The notes below the pieces were generated by a model. The model was given only the letters and a program-made list of their open reading frames with translations. It was not told the DNA's origin and searched no databases. A stretch of 64,000 nucleotides of DNA from Candidatus Thioglobus autotrophicus (GTDB taxonomy: Bacteria; Pseudomonadota; Gammaproteobacteria; PS1; Pseudothioglobaceae): the NCBI RefSeq assembly GCF_001293165.1, contig NZ_CP010552.1, positions 868,001 through 932,000 on the forward strand. Direction: 5' to 3'. Positions within the stretch are counted from its first letter, which is position 1. Each line of letters opens with the position of its first letter. Of the stretch, positions 36,159 to 45,570 are shown one piece after another. The translations under genes were made by a program, and so were the position numbers.

Positions 36159-36319
36159 CACTTGGAAAAGGGGTGTTATTACAGCCATTTTTAATGAAAA
36201 AAATAAGTGAAAAATTGAGCATATTTTGAGAAAATGTCCAATAAGCTCCCAAAAAATGAGCTTCTTGAATAAAAAATAAACGCAATTAATGTTATGATTG
36301 ACACAAAAGAGTGGAATAA

Positions 36320-36493
36320 ATGGATGTAATTTATTGGTTGATACCGAGTATGATTTTTGTCGGCGTTGTGCTTGTAATCCTTTTAATGATGGGGGTTAAG
36401 AGTGGGCAGTTTGAAGATCTGGAAGGAGAAGGTCAGCGTATTTTATTTGACGATGATCAAGATAATCCGCCCGCCAAAAAAAAATCCAAATAA
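36320..36493 (+). CDS. ccoS: cbb3-type cytochrome oxidase assembly protein CcoS
   Basis: A 57-residue single-pass membrane protein: one transmembrane helix (about 5-25) followed by the diagnostic tail GQFEDLEGEGQRILFDDD and a Lys-rich end. CcoS is needed for cofactor insertion into cbb3 oxidases. A GAGTGGA Shine-Dalgarno precedes ATG 36320. ccoNOPQ and ccoGHI are not nearby, so this is an orphan. It implies a high-affinity cbb3 oxidase elsewhere in the genome. Confidence 0.9.
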   Translation: MDVIYWLIPSMIFVGVVLVILLMMGVKSGQFEDLEGEGQRILFDDDQDNPPAKKKSK

Positions 36494-36563
36494 GGGGTTG
36501 ACACTTGTGTGTTTTTATAGAAAATTCGCATTTAACTAAACAACAAAAAAACAGGTAGCAAAT

Positions 36564-37241
36564 ATGGCTAAAAGTATTATTGATGGTTTATTTGGAAAAT
36601 CTCCAATTAGCCCACTCCAGCATCATATGACCAGTGTACATTCGTGTATTGCCGAATTAAAAGATTTTATGGTTGCTATTCATGCCCAAGATTGGGACAA
36701 GGCTGAAGAAATTCGCTCAAAAATCGGCGATAAGGAAGGCGAGGCTGATGTTTTGAAGAAAAAGCTACGCCTAAGTTTACCCTCTACCTTCATGATGCCT
36801 TTCTCTCGTAGAGATTTGCTTGATTTGTTGCTTATTCAAGACTCTATCGCCAACCTGACTAAAGATGTATCAGGCCTGATGATTAATCGAAAAATGACTT
36901 TGCCAAATGAAATCTTTGAGGATGTTATTGAGCTGACCAGTGTTTGCATTAAAACTTCAGCAACGGCGCTTAAAGCGGTTAATGAGCTGGATGAACTATT
37001 AGAAACTGCCTTTGGCAATCGTGAACGCAAAGTGGTTGGCTCTATCATTAGTGATATTAATGAATTAGAAAGCGAATCAGACCGAATTCAACACGTGATC
37101 CGAACCAAATTATTTCCATTAGAGGCTGATTTACCTCCTGTTGATGTGATGTTTTATTATCGCGCTGTAGAGTGGCTTGGTGAGTTAGCAGATGCGGCGC
37201 AAAAAGTCGGCTCTCGACTAGAAGTATTGCTCGCAAAATAA
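36564..37241 (+). CDS. DUF47 / PhoU-like Pit accessory protein
   Basis: 225 residues, all-helical PhoU-like fold (TIGR00153/DUF47). Typical sequence: LFGKSPISPLQHHM, KLRLSLPSTFMMPFSRRDLLDLL, and the C-terminal VDVMFYYRAVEWLGELADAAQKVGSRLEVLL. It is always found beside Pit-type phosphate transporters; here pit follows 20 bases later. Likely modulates Pit activity. A -35-like TTGACA at 36498-36503 may belong to its promoter. Confidence 0.9.
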   Translation: MAKSIIDGLFGKSPISPLQHHMTSVHSCIAELKDFMVAIHAQDWDKAEEIRSKIGDKEGEADVLKKKLRLSLPSTFMMPFSRRDLLDLLLIQDSIANLTKDVSGLMINRKMTLPNEIFEDVIELTSVCIKTSATALKAVNELDELLETAFGNRERKVVGSIISDINELESESDRIQHVIRTKLFPLEADLPPVDVMFYYRAVEWLGELADAAQKVGSRLEVLLAK

Positions 37242-37261
37242 TCAGTTAAAAGGACTCTATT

Positions 37262-38530
37262 ATGGAAATTATTGCAAATTACGGTGATATTTTATTAATG
37301 TTGGCAGTGGCTTTTGGCTTATTTATGGCTTGGGGTGTGGGTGCTAATGATGTGGCTAATGCCATGGGAACTTCGGTAGGTTCTGGTGCGATTACTATTA
37401 AACAAGCGATTATTATCGCTGTTATTTTTGAATTTGCGGGCGCTATCTTGGCCGGTGGAGAGGTAACAGCAACCATTCGTAAAGGTATTTTAGATGCAAA
37501 TATTTTTACCGATAGCCCACATTTATTGGTCTACGGTATGTTGGCTTCACTATTAGCAGCAGGCACGTGGCTGATGGTTGCCTCTAATTTAGGCTGGCCG
37601 GTGTCAACCACACACTCTATTGTTGGCGCTATTGTTGGTTTTGGCGCTGTGGGTGTTGGAGTTGATGCGGTTGCTTGGGGCAAGGTTGGTAATATTGCCA
37701 TGAGTTGGATTGTTTCCCCAATTTTGGCAGGATCCATTGCTTTTATGCTCTTTAGAAGCTTGCAAAATCTGATTATTGACACCAAACATCCATTTGATAA
37801 CGCTAAAAAATACGTACCGTTTTATATGTTTTTAGTGGGTTTTGTTATTTCACTTGTGACTATTTTTAAAGGCCTTAAGCATGTTGGCTTAAGTTTTGAT
37901 CTGTCAACTAGCTACATGTTGGCATTTGGTTTTGGGCTGTTGGTTATGTTGGTCGGCACGCTTATTATTAGGCGTATTCATGTTGATCCTAATGAAAATG
38001 ATGACTTTCACTTTACCTCTATGGAAAGAATTTTCAGTGTACTAATGATTATTACTGCAGCGGCAATGGCGTTTGCTCATGGATCAAATGATGTTGCTAA
38101 TGCGATTGGTCCATTAGCAGCGATTTATAGTGTTATTGAAAGTGGCGGACTAATTGGTGCGAAAAGTGCCTTGCCTATTTGGGTGTTGTTAGTTGGTGGT
38201 GGTGGTATCGTATTTGGTCTAGTGACTTATGGTCATAAAGTTATTGCCACAGTGGGAACTGGTATTACTCAGTTAACCCCTTCAAGAGGTTTTGCTGCAA
38301 CTTTAGCGGCAGCTGCCACTGTTGTAATTGCATCTGGTACTGGCCTTCCAGTATCAACCACGCAAGTGTTAGTGGGCGCAGTTTTAGGTGTTGGTCTGGC
38401 AAGAGGTTTGGCAGCATTGGATACTCGCATGATTAACAAAATTTTTCTTTCATGGTTGATCACATTGCCAGCTGGCGCAATGATGTCAATCATATTTTTC
38501 TTTATGCTTAAGGGCATGTTCGGAGCTTAA
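37262..38530 (+). CDS. pit: Low-affinity inorganic phosphate transporter (Pit)
   Basis: 422 residues, about ten transmembrane helices with the duplicated PiT signature: GANDVANAMGTSVGSGAIT in the first half and HGSNDVANAIGPLAAI in the second, plus GWPVSTTHSIVGA and TGLPVSTTQVLVGAV. Couples metal-phosphate uptake to the proton or sodium gradient. Operon with the DUF47 gene upstream and an IbaG-like gene 4 bases downstream. Confidence 0.94.
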   Translation: MEIIANYGDILLMLAVAFGLFMAWGVGANDVANAMGTSVGSGAITIKQAIIIAVIFEFAGAILAGGEVTATIRKGILDANIFTDSPHLLVYGMLASLLAAGTWLMVASNLGWPVSTTHSIVGAIVGFGAVGVGVDAVAWGKVGNIAMSWIVSPILAGSIAFMLFRSLQNLIIDTKHPFDNAKKYVPFYMFLVGFVISLVTIFKGLKHVGLSFDLSTSYMLAFGFGLLVMLVGTLIIRRIHVDPNENDDFHFTSMERIFSVLMIITAAAMAFAHGSNDVANAIGPLAAIYSVIESGGLIGAKSALPIWVLLVGGGGIVFGLVTYGHKVIATVGTGITQLTPSRGFAATLAAAATVVIASGTGLPVSTTQVLVGAVLGVGLARGLAALDTRMINKIFLSWLITLPAGAMMSIIFFFMLKGMFGA

Positions 38531-38534
38531 AAAA

Positions 38535-38765
38535 ATGACATTAGATGAAATTCAAGCAAAACTAGAAGCAGGTGTTCAGGACTCAACCGTCACCATGCAA
38601 GGTGACGGTTGTAATTGTTCTACAGTTGTAGTGTCAAATGTTTTTGAGGGTATGTCGTTGCTAGCTCGTCAGAAAATGGTGCTGGCAACTGTTCGTCCAG
38701 AAATTGATTCTGGTGAATTACATGCATTAACCATTAAAGCAAGAACACCTGAAGAAATGAGTTAA
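38535..38765 (+). CDS. BolA-family protein (IbaG-like)
   Basis: 76 residues. The BolA/IbaG fold is recognisable from FEGMSLLARQKMV and the C-terminal HALTIKARTPEEM, close to IbaG. Such proteins pair with monothiol glutaredoxins to handle [2Fe-2S] clusters. The GDGCNCSTVVVS stretch carries two cysteines near the expected cluster-ligand position. It starts 4 bases after pit. In other Gammaproteobacteria ibaG precedes murA, which is not here. Confidence 0.85.
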   Translation: MTLDEIQAKLEAGVQDSTVTMQGDGCNCSTVVVSNVFEGMSLLARQKMVLATVRPEIDSGELHALTIKARTPEEMS

Positions 38766-38768
38766 TAG

Positions 38769-38960
38769 CTATTCGTCTTCATGTTTCGCTGATATATAAA
38801 CATTTTCATCAAAGTCAATTGTTGTTGTGATATTAATCGGTCGACAGCAAACTGAACAGTCCTCAATATAACTTTGATCAGGCTCAGAACAATCGACCTC
38901 TATATCGATAAACTCCCCACAATAAGGGCACATAATTGAATGATCTTGTAGCTCAATCAT
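38769..38960 (-). CDS. CPXCG-motif cysteine-rich protein
   Basis: 63 residues from ATG 38960. Two cysteine pairs, CPYCG (residues 11-15) and CSVCC (about 36-40), make a small zinc ribbon; this is the CPXCG-containing cysteine-rich family. The start overlaps the upstream DUF1289 gene by 8 bases, so the two are translationally coupled. A TTG one codon earlier is possible. Function unknown. Confidence 0.85.
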   Translation of the reverse strand: MIELQDHSIMCPYCGEFIDIEVDCSEPDQSYIEDCSVCCRPINITTTIDFDENVYISAKHEDE

Positions 38961-39129
38961 CAATAGTTCGATCTTTTAGATCTTTAGTGATGGCTTTTTT
39001 AAGGTCATTTGAGTAGTTAATCCAGCCAGTTATTTCGTCGCTATGTCGCTTACAGCCTACACAATATCTGTCTTTGTTGTATTTGCAAATTCCAATACAA
39101 GGGCTTTTAATAGCTTGGTAATTATTCAT
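38953..39129 (-). CDS. DUF1289 protein (probable Fe-S or zinc-binding)
   Basis: 58 residues, ATG 39129. The DUF1289 signature is complete: SPCIGICKYN, then YCVGCKR, then EITGWINYS, with four cysteines at residues 11, 15, 23 and 26. It is co-transcribed with the CPXCG gene, whose start overlaps its stop. Divergent from the rhlE-like gene. Biochemical role unknown. Confidence 0.85.
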   Translation of the reverse strand: MNNYQAIKSPCIGICKYNKDRYCVGCKRHSDEITGWINYSNDLKKAITKDLKDRTIDD

Positions 39130-39200
39130 ACGAAGTATTATAGATTGCTCTTACAAGGTAAATGTAAAATAGGCACCTTTATATTTATGCGCAACAAATT

Positions 39201-40514
39201 ATGGGTTTTACAAAATTAGGCTTATCAGATGCTATTCTAGAGGCTGTTAAAAAACAAGGCTACGATACACCTTCCCCCATTCAAGAGAAATCTATTCCTT
39301 TGGTTTTAGAAGGCAAAGATGTGATGGCTGCCGCGCAAACAGGGACAGGAAAAACAGCTGGTTTTACCTTGCCAATTTTGCAGCTTTTGTCAAAAGGTCA
39401 GCCGACTAAATCAAACCAAGTTCGCGCTCTAATACTGACACCAACTCGTGAACTTGCCGCTCAAGTGCAAGATAGCGTGAATACTTATGGCAAGCATTTG
39501 CCGCTTAAGTCAGCTGTGGTTTTTGGCGGTGTTAAGATTAACCCGCAAATGCAAAAGCTACGTGGCGGTGTTGATATTTTAGTGGCAACACCGGGGCGCT
39601 TGCTAGATCTTCATTCGCAAAATGCTGTCAAGTTTGACGAACTTGAAATCATCGTATTTGATGAAGCAGATAGAATGCTAGATATGGGTTTTTTGCCAGA
39701 TATTAAGAGAATTTTAAAGACGTTACCGCCTAAAAGACAGACGTTAATGTTTTCAGCGACGTTTTCTGATGAGATCAGAAAATTGGCAAAATCTCTGGTT
39801 CATAATCCAGTAGAAATTTCAACTGCGGTGCGCAATACAACAGTTAAATCGGTTAAACAGTGGATTCACCCTGTTGATAAGTCTAAAAAACAAGCGCTAT
39901 TAACTCAATTAATTCAGGATCATGCTTGGTATCAAGTGCTAGTGTTTAGTCGTACTAAGCATGGCGCTAATCGTATTGCCACACAGCTCGGAAAAAAAGG
40001 CATTAGTGCGGCTGCGATTCATGGCAACAAATCTCAAGGTGCTCGTACACGAGCCCTGGCAGATTTTAAAAATGGTAAGGTTAATGTCTTGGTAGCCACT
40101 GATATTGCCGCACGCGGTATTGATATTGCTGAGCTGCCACACGTGGTTAATTTTGACTTGCCAAACGTACCAGAAGATTATGTGCATCGTATTGGTAGAA
40201 CGGGACGCGCTGGTTCAAAGGGTGAGGCAATCTCGCTTGTCAGTGCGGATGAAGCGAAGCAGTTATTTGATATTGAGCGTCTAATTCAAAATAAGTTGGA
40301 TCGTATTATGGTGGACGATTTTGTGCCAGATCACAACCTGCCAGAGTCGCTTAAAAATCAACCAGCACCAAAGAAGAAAAAACCCAAAAAGGATAACAGT
40401 CGCAACAAGCCTAGATACGGAAAAAATAGCAACTCTAAAGATAAAAAAGACAATAAGAAAAAAAGCTTTTGGGATAACAAGCCAAAGAAAAAACCTAAAA
40501 AAAGTAATACTTAA
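39201..40514 (+). CDS. rhlE: DEAD-box RNA helicase, RhlE-like
   Basis: 437 residues. Helicase motifs in order: Q motif (GYDTPSPIQ), AQTGTGKT (I), PTRELAAQ (Ia), TPGR (Ib), DEAD (II), SAT (III), VFSRTKH (IV), [11 protein letters not shown] (V), [10 protein letters not shown] (VI). The last 60 residues are a Lys/Asn/Pro-rich basic tail, typical for RNA tethering. It resembles RhlE more than DeaD, SrmB or DbpA. ATG 39201 lacks a clear Shine-Dalgarno. A djlA-like gene follows 14 bases later. Confidence 0.9.
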   Translation: MGFTKLGLSDAILEAVKKQGYDTPSPIQEKSIPLVLEGKDVMAAAQTGTGKTAGFTLPILQLLSKGQPTKSNQVRALILTPTRELAAQVQDSVNTYGKHLPLKSAVVFGGVKINPQMQKLRGGVDILVATPGRLLDLHSQNAVKFDELEIIVFDEADRMLDMGFLPDIKRILKTLPPKRQTLMFSATFSDEIRKLAKSLVHNPVEISTAVRNTTVKSVKQWIHPVDKSKKQALLTQLIQDHAWYQVLVFSRTKHGANRIATQLGKKGISAAAIHGNKSQGARTRALADFKNGKVNVLVATDIAARGIDIAELPHVVNFDLPNVPEDYVHRIGRTGRAGSKGEAISLVSADEAKQLFDIERLIQNKLDRIMVDDFVPDHNLPESLKNQPAPKKKKPKKDNSRNKPRYGKNSNSKDKKDNKKKSFWDNKPKKKPKKSNT

Positions 40515-40528
40515 GCAGGACGATAGTT

Positions 40529-41308
40529 ATGAGTTGGTGGACAACAGTTTTAGGTGGTGCGTTTGGCTTTATGCTTGGTGGGCCTTTAGGTGCGATGCTT
40601 GGCGCGGCATTTGCGGGCAATTTCTCTAAAGGGAAGTCTAGTTTTGGTGGATTTGATAAAGATCATCATCTGGGCGATCAGCAGCGTGTTCAGGCAGCAT
40701 TTTTCAGCAGTTTATTTTCAGTGATGGGCTATATTGCCAAAGTGGATGGCAAAGTATCAAAAGAAGAGATTCTCTTAGCTCAGCAAGTAATGCAGCATAT
40801 GCAATTAGCAGATGATATGCAGAAAGTTGCAAAAGAATTGTTTAACCAAGGTAAGCATAAAGACTTTAATCTAGATGAAGTGCTTGAACAGTTCCGCGTC
40901 GAAAGCCATAGACGTACCCATCTGGTGCGTATGTTTTTAGAGATTCAAATTCAAGCTACTTATGCTGATGGAATTTTGGATGATCAAGAGTATGATGCCC
41001 TTAGATATATTGCGCAAAAACTACATTTTCCCCTGCATGAGTTAGAAAATCTAATTCAACAATTTAACGCCACCAGAGGTCATGCAAGCCAACTAACAGT
41101 CGATGATGCTTACGTAGTGCTTGGTGCAGATAAGAATCTTACTGACAAAGAATTAAAACGAGTTTATCGTCGATTGTTAGCACAACATCATCCAGACAAG
41201 TTAGTGGCTAAAGGCTTGCCAGAAGAGATGATGAAAATTGCCAAAGAAAAAACACAAGGCATTATTAGTGCCTATGAACTTATTAAAAAACAACGTGGTA
41301 TGCACTAA
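40529..41308 (+). CDS. djlA: DnaJ-like co-chaperone DjlA
   Basis: 259 residues: an N-terminal Gly-rich membrane segment (GGAFGFMLGGPLGAMLGAAF), a TerB-like central domain (about 55-180) and a C-terminal J domain with HHPDKL. This is the DjlA layout: inner membrane anchored, J domain in the cytoplasm, stimulating DnaK. Probably co-transcribed with the helicase gene upstream. Confidence 0.9.
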   Translation: MSWWTTVLGGAFGFMLGGPLGAMLGAAFAGNFSKGKSSFGGFDKDHHLGDQQRVQAAFFSSLFSVMGYIAKVDGKVSKEEILLAQQVMQHMQLADDMQKVAKELFNQGKHKDFNLDEVLEQFRVESHRRTHLVRMFLEIQIQATYADGILDDQEYDALRYIAQKLHFPLHELENLIQQFNATRGHASQLTVDDAYVVLGADKNLTDKELKRVYRRLLAQHHPDKLVAKGLPEEMMKIAKEKTQGIISAYELIKKQRGMH

Positions 41309-41333
41309 TCTAGTTAAAAACAATGGAAAAAAT

Positions 41334-41582
41334 ATGAAAATTAAACCAATCACTTTCTTAATTGCATTTGCAGCTTCTGTATCTTCTCAAGCAGGAATTT
41401 GGGAAAAAATGACAACGATGGGCGCTACAACTATTAAGCCATCATCTGAGTATTTGATCGAAACTGCTGGTTGGAATATTCGTGTTTACGAATGGATCCC
41501 GGCGGATAACCCTGATACCCGCTGTATGTTTGCAGCAGGCTCAGAAAAGGGTGGTGTGGCTTGTTACTCAATCAACGATTAA
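41334..41582 (+). CDS. Small exported protein of unknown function
   Basis: 82 residues from ATG 41334. Sec signal peptide (about 1-20, ending SSQAG), then a mature domain of about 60 residues with two cysteines (RCMF and ACYS) that could form a periplasmic disulfide. I do not recognise the family. An in-frame extension back to 41238 overlaps djlA and is not used. Confidence 0.65.
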   Translation: MKIKPITFLIAFAASVSSQAGIWEKMTTMGATTIKPSSEYLIETAGWNIRVYEWIPADNPDTRCMFAAGSEKGGVACYSIND

Positions 41583-41586
41583 ACTG

Positions 41587-41655
41587 ATGTTTGAATTATT
41601 TATCCTTGGCTTTATTATTGCGATTGTTGTTTATCTGATTAGAGGTAAAGTTTAA
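41587..41655 (+). CDS. 22-residue single transmembrane peptide (candidate)
   Basis: ATG 41587 to TAA 41655 encodes MFELFILGFIIAIVVYLIRG plus two residues: one clean transmembrane helix with a positive C-terminal end. It begins 4 bases after the preceding stop, consistent with translational coupling, and ends one base before the convergent SOUL gene. Length alone makes this tentative. Confidence 0.35.
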   Translation: MFELFILGFIIAIVVYLIRGKV

Positions 41656-42246
41656 TTATTTCAGTTCGATTAGTATTTCATTTCGACGTAAAAATGGCAA
41701 TGTCCATGGTGGGTTGTAAAACGCATAAATAGGGCTATTCTGAGTTTGTAGCCCGTTATCTAATATGTATTGTGTTAATTTTAATTCATGTTGCTGGATG
41801 TTATCCTCAGAGGATAAGCCCGAAAATTTAATGACAACGAATTTCTGTTGATCAATTTTTTTAATTTTAACCGCAGGGTTTTCTGGTTTTGGTAAGGTAT
41901 CTAATGAATGCTCAGCCGGCATTATAAATCGAACAATCCATCCATTTTCTGACTTTTGCTGAGTGACTGGTGCAGTCATGCTAATTTTCGTTTGTTGCTG
42001 GTTATTGCCAAAAATATAATCAGCAATTAATTTAAACCCTTCATTAATAGATAATTTTCTAGTATTTTTAACAACCACTTCCGAAACAATTAATGCACTA
42101 TATTGCCTAATTTCGATAGGTGAGTTTTGCTCAATAACATCATATTTTGGCTGCTCTACATCACTCATAATTACTCCGGATAAGATAAATATAATTAGCA
42201 AAACACCACTAACACTTATTAATATTTTTATTAACTGTTTTTTCAT
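41656..42246 (-). CDS. SOUL-family heme-binding protein
   Basis: 196 residues. An N-terminal hydrophobic segment (about 7-28) acts as anchor or signal, then a SOUL domain: PKYDVIEQNSPIEIRQYSALIVSEV at the start and ISMTAPV in the middle are characteristic. SOUL proteins bind heme or porphyrin weakly. It lies just downstream of the DCC-family gene on the same strand. A heme role fits the ferrochelatase in the cluster at 47.5 kb, but this is inference. Confidence 0.88.
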   Translation of the reverse strand: MKKQLIKILISVSGVLLIIFILSGVIMSDVEQPKYDVIEQNSPIEIRQYSALIVSEVVVKNTRKLSINEGFKLIADYIFGNNQQQTKISMTAPVTQQKSENGWIVRFIMPAEHSLDTLPKPENPAVKIKKIDQQKFVVIKFSGLSSEDNIQQHELKLTQYILDNGLQTQNSPIYAFYNPPWTLPFLRRNEILIELK

Positions 42247-42252
42247 ATCTTG

Positions 42253-42609
42253 TTAATTCATATTGCAGTATTTAATTCTTTTAAATCGCCAGTTCGCAAA
42301 TTTTTTATAAGCAAATCGCAATATAGATCTGATTACCGGAAAAGAAGTTATAGTTGCTAATATCCTAAACTTAGGTAATTTAGACCAGATTAAAATGAAT
42401 GCATCCAAGCCTAAAGATAGTTCATTTTTAGAATTTTTAACATGTAATACTTTTAATGCCTCTGCTAGTGAAAAATTTTCTTTAGATAAATCAAGGCCTG
42501 ATTCAGTGACATCTACCCATTCAAAAACATCCTTTGAGGCAATATTTTTGTAATGATTAATTTCTTTTGAGCAAACGCTACATTTACCATCATAAAATAC
42601 TTTAATCAT
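42253..42609 (-). CDS. DCC-family thiol-disulfide oxidoreductase (DUF393)
   Basis: 118 residues. The family start VFYDGKCSVC gives the DxxCxxC signature (C10, C13), and ILATITSFPVIRSILRFAYKKFANWR is the usual C-terminal segment. The enzyme activity is predicted only. DCC proteins occur in the photolyase/LitR stress clusters of many Gammaproteobacteria, and here it lies 3 bases after trpB and 3 kb from photolyase. Confidence 0.85.
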   Translation of the reverse strand: MIKVFYDGKCSVCSKEINHYKNIASKDVFEWVDVTESGLDLSKENFSLAEALKVLHVKNSKNELSLGLDAFILIWSKLPKFRILATITSFPVIRSILRFAYKKFANWRFKRIKYCNMN

Positions 42610-42612
42610 CAG

Positions 42613-43812
42613 TTACAACTCTTTCATAATTGATCTGACGGTATCAATATCTTTGTCTCCTCTACCCGAGAGATTGACAATGATATTCTTATCTTGGCCT
42701 AACTCTTTGGCAAGTTTTATAGCATAAGCAACAGCATGAGAAGATTCTAATGCTGGCAAGATTCCCTCTACTTTCGTTAAAGTGTGAAATGCAGCCAATG
42801 CCTCATCATCAGTAATTGATGCATATGAAGCTCTACCAGAATCTTTTAAATAAGCATGTTCTGGGCCAACACCTGGATAGTCTAATCCGGCAGAAATTGA
42901 ATGCGTTGCCCCAATTTGTCCTTTATCATCACAAACTACATATGTTCTATTTCCATGAAGAACGCCAGGCCTTCCTTTGTTTAAAGGCGCTGAATGCTGA
43001 TCAGTATCTAATCCGAAGCCCGATGCTTCAACACCATAAATACCGACTGAAGTATCATCGACAAATTCATGAAAAAGCCCTATTGCGTTTGATCCTCCAC
43101 CTACACAAGCCACTAAGGCATCAGGTAAACCGCCTACTTGTTCATTAAATTGTGCCTTGGCCTCTTTTCCAATCACAGACTGAAAGTCTCTAACCATCAT
43201 TGGGTAGGGATGAGGGCCAGCAACAGTGCCGATAATATAGAATGTGTCATCAACATTAGTTACCCAGTCACGCATCGCTTCGTTGAGAGCGTCTTTAAGT
43301 GTTTTCGAGCCTGATGTAACAGGAATAACAGTTGCACCCAGCAGCTTCATACGAAAAACATTTAGTGCCTGGCGAGCCACATCAACCTCACCCATATAAA
43401 CGACACACTCTAATCCTAAGCGAGCAGCAACGGTTGCGGTTGCAACACCATGTTGGCCTGCGCCAGTTTCAGCAATAATTCGAGTTTTCCCCATTCGCTT
43501 AGCGAGTAATGCTTGTCCAATGGCATTGTTTATTTTATGAGCACCAGTATGATTTAAGTCTTCACGTTTAAGATAAATCTGTGCACCACCAACTTTTTGG
43601 CTTAAATTTTTAGCATGATAAAGTGGAGTAGAGCGACCAACATAGTGCTTTAAATCATCATCAAATTCAGCTTGAAATTCTGAATCTTTAAGGGCTTCAG
43701 CATAATTATGCGCTAAAGATTGCAGTGGCTCAAACAGCGTTTCTGCTGAAAAATTTCCACCATAGTCGCCAAAGTGACCCTTTATATCTGGTAAATTATA
43801 AGACTTGGGCAT
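42613..43812 (-). CDS. trpB: Tryptophan synthase beta chain
   Basis: Makes tryptophan from indole and serine with PLP. 399 residues. The PLP lysine is in [35 protein letters not shown] and the C-terminal [12 protein letters not shown] motif are all present. trpA does not follow; a DCC-family gene is next, and CbiX overlaps upstream by one base, so trpB is embedded in the stress cluster rather than in a trp operon. Confidence 0.96.
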   Translation of the reverse strand: MPKSYNLPDIKGHFGDYGGNFSAETLFEPLQSLAHNYAEALKDSEFQAEFDDDLKHYVGRSTPLYHAKNLSQKVGGAQIYLKREDLNHTGAHKINNAIGQALLAKRMGKTRIIAETGAGQHGVATATVAARLGLECVVYMGEVDVARQALNVFRMKLLGATVIPVTSGSKTLKDALNEAMRDWVTNVDDTFYIIGTVAGPHPYPMMVRDFQSVIGKEAKAQFNEQVGGLPDALVACVGGGSNAIGLFHEFVDDTSVGIYGVEASGFGLDTDQHSAPLNKGRPGVLHGNRTYVVCDDKGQIGATHSISAGLDYPGVGPEHAYLKDSGRASYASITDDEALAAFHTLTKVEGILPALESSHAVAYAIKLAKELGQDKNIIVNLSGRGDKDIDTVRSIMKEL

Positions 43813-44192
43813 TATTGGCGTCCTCCTTGAGCATAAACAGCTGCTTTGATTAATAATTCAGCAATTTCACTACGAGCACCAAGATAACCCGAAACTGTAA
43901 TCTCAACAGCAGGATTGTTCTTTTGACCAATTGCAATCTCTTCAGGAATATCTTCCGTCACATGTCTTCCAGCCGATAGAAAATAAGGTACTACAGTAAT
44001 GTGAGTAGCACCACATTTCACGCAATCATCTATTGCACCAGGTATAGATGGCTCTGCTAATTCTAAAAAACCATGTTTAACTAAATCAAACTTTCCATCA
44101 GTGAGTCGTTGCATTTGTAAAGCCAACTGCTTAACCTCAGTATTTGAAGATTCTTTTCTGCTTCCGTGAGCAACTAATAATAATGCATTCAT
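43812..44192 (-). CDS. CbiX/SirB-type chelatase domain protein
   Basis: 126 residues, single-domain chelatase: [14 protein letters not shown], then [18 protein letters not shown] and [20 protein letters not shown], the metal-binding His region. Short CbiX proteins insert cobalt or iron into sirohydrochlorin (B12 or siroheme). B12 relevance is plausible because the regulator of this cluster is of the cobalamin-binding MerR type. Overlaps trpB by one base. Confidence 0.88.
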   Translation of the reverse strand: MNALLLVAHGSRKESSNTEVKQLALQMQRLTDGKFDLVKHGFLELAEPSIPGAIDDCVKCGATHITVVPYFLSAGRHVTEDIPEEIAIGQKNNPAVEITVSGYLGARSEIAELLIKAAVYAQGGRQ

Positions 44193-44208
44193 TGTAAATT
44201 CTCCTGTG

Positions 44209-45570
44209 TCATTTCATTGATATAATTTTCTTATATCTTAGTTTAGCCGCATGAGCCGAGTCTGAAATCGAAACAATTGGCGTGGTTAGTATGTTTTTTT
44301 TTGGCAAATATTTATTGATATAATCGCCCTTTTTATCATATTTTTGCGTTTGTATTGTCGGGTTAAATATACGGCTAAATTGTGCCGAATAGGGTGCTGT
44401 TCCAGCTACCCATTGCCACCCCATAGAATTAAGAGCAAGGTCAGCATCAACTAAGCTATCCCAAAACCATGTAGCACCCTTGAGCCAGTGTATACCTAGG
44501 TTTTTGGTTAGAAATGAAGCGACAATCATTCTTGATCTATTGTGCATCCATCCTTCTTCACGAAGTTGTTGCATTGCTGAATCTATGATTGGAATTCCAG
44601 TTTTCGAAGTCTTCCAGAGTTCAAACAATATATCATCACCATTCCATAAAACATCACTGTCACAATAGCTATAGGCTGATTTAAAGTAAGTATCAGAATT
44701 ATGAAATAAAGTATATTTTGCAAACTCTCTCCATGCCATCTGTTTAATAAACGTATGAATACTTAATTCACATGACTCATGAGCACTATAAAGTTCTTGG
44801 GTAAGTCTCTGGTACAAGGCAGCTGTAGAAATTTCTCCAAAATTAATAGCTGCAGAGATTTTAGCTGTTGCATCATCAGACATAAAATCTCTATGGTCTT
44901 TATATTTAAAGAGATTAGTTTGAATAAATTTATCCACATTATCTAATGAGTTGCGCTCACCAGGTTGCCAGTATTTATCAAATTTCTTATACCAATCCTT
45001 TTCAGGTAGTAATTTTAAATCTAATACATTAGTATTTTTTTCACCCGAATTAAAGTATTTTTTTAAAGGGATATTACATTGTTGACTTTCTAATATTTCT
45101 TGGCCCACAAACTGCTCAAACTTATTCCAGAAGGGGGTGTAAACTTTATAGTAGCCACCATCATTGGTCTTAATTTGTTCTGGGCTTATAATTGTATCTC
45201 TACCAATATAACTCAATTGGCAGTTTTTTGGTAATCGCTTGTTAACTTCTTGATCAATCTTAAGTTGAATAGGATTATTGGACTCAGTGCAAAATATACG
45301 TTCAATTTTATCTTGGTCTATTTTTTTCTTGAAAAATTCGGCCGTATCTTCTCGATAGAAGTTTAAAGTAATGCCAATTTCTAATAAGTCCTTTTCTAAA
45401 GCAATGAGACTCTTATGAAGATACCATTGTGCGGCCTCTCCAATATACCAATCAGTATCTTTTGGAATAATATAAACAGCTTCTAAATTAGATGAACAAT
45501 CAATGGCTTTTTTCAGAGTGATATTATTCTGAATGCGCAAATCATTTCTAAACCAGATTAAATTATTCAT
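44209..45570 (-). CDS. phrB: Deoxyribodipyrimidine photolyase
   Basis: Light-driven repair of cyclobutane pyrimidine dimers. 453 residues. The N-terminal antenna-binding domain starts LIWFRNDLRIQNN; the FAD domain contains FIKQMAWREFAKY, WMHNRSRMIVASFLTKNLGIHW, DADLALNSMGWQWVAGT and RIFNPTIQTQKYD. This is a class I type. Its start overlaps the upstream MerR gene by 8 bases, a coupling often seen for LitR-regulated photolyases. Confidence 0.94.
   Translation of the reverse strand: MNNLIWFRNDLRIQNNITLKKAIDCSSNLEAVYIIPKDTDWYIGEAAQWYLHKSLIALEKDLLEIGITLNFYREDTAEFFKKKIDQDKIERIFCTESNNPIQLKIDQEVNKRLPKNCQLSYIGRDTIISPEQIKTNDGGYYKVYTPFWNKFEQFVGQEILESQQCNIPLKKYFNSGEKNTNVLDLKLLPEKDWYKKFDKYWQPGERNSLDNVDKFIQTNLFKYKDHRDFMSDDATAKISAAINFGEISTAALYQRLTQELYSAHESCELSIHTFIKQMAWREFAKYTLFHNSDTYFKSAYSYCDSDVLWNGDDILFELWKTSKTGIPIIDSAMQQLREEGWMHNRSRMIVASFLTKNLGIHWLKGATWFWDSLVDADLALNSMGWQWVAGTAPYSAQFSRIFNPTIQTQKYDKKGDYINKYLPKKNILTTPIVSISDSAHAAKLRYKKIISMK

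Noticed and set aside
36248-36272. AAGCTC/GAGCTT hairpin after the EamA permease gene
   Set aside because: Short stem, A-rich loop and no T run; too weak to call a terminator.
41238-41333. N-terminal extension of the 82-residue exported protein
   Set aside because: It overlaps djlA in another frame, and the signal peptide begins only at ATG 41334.
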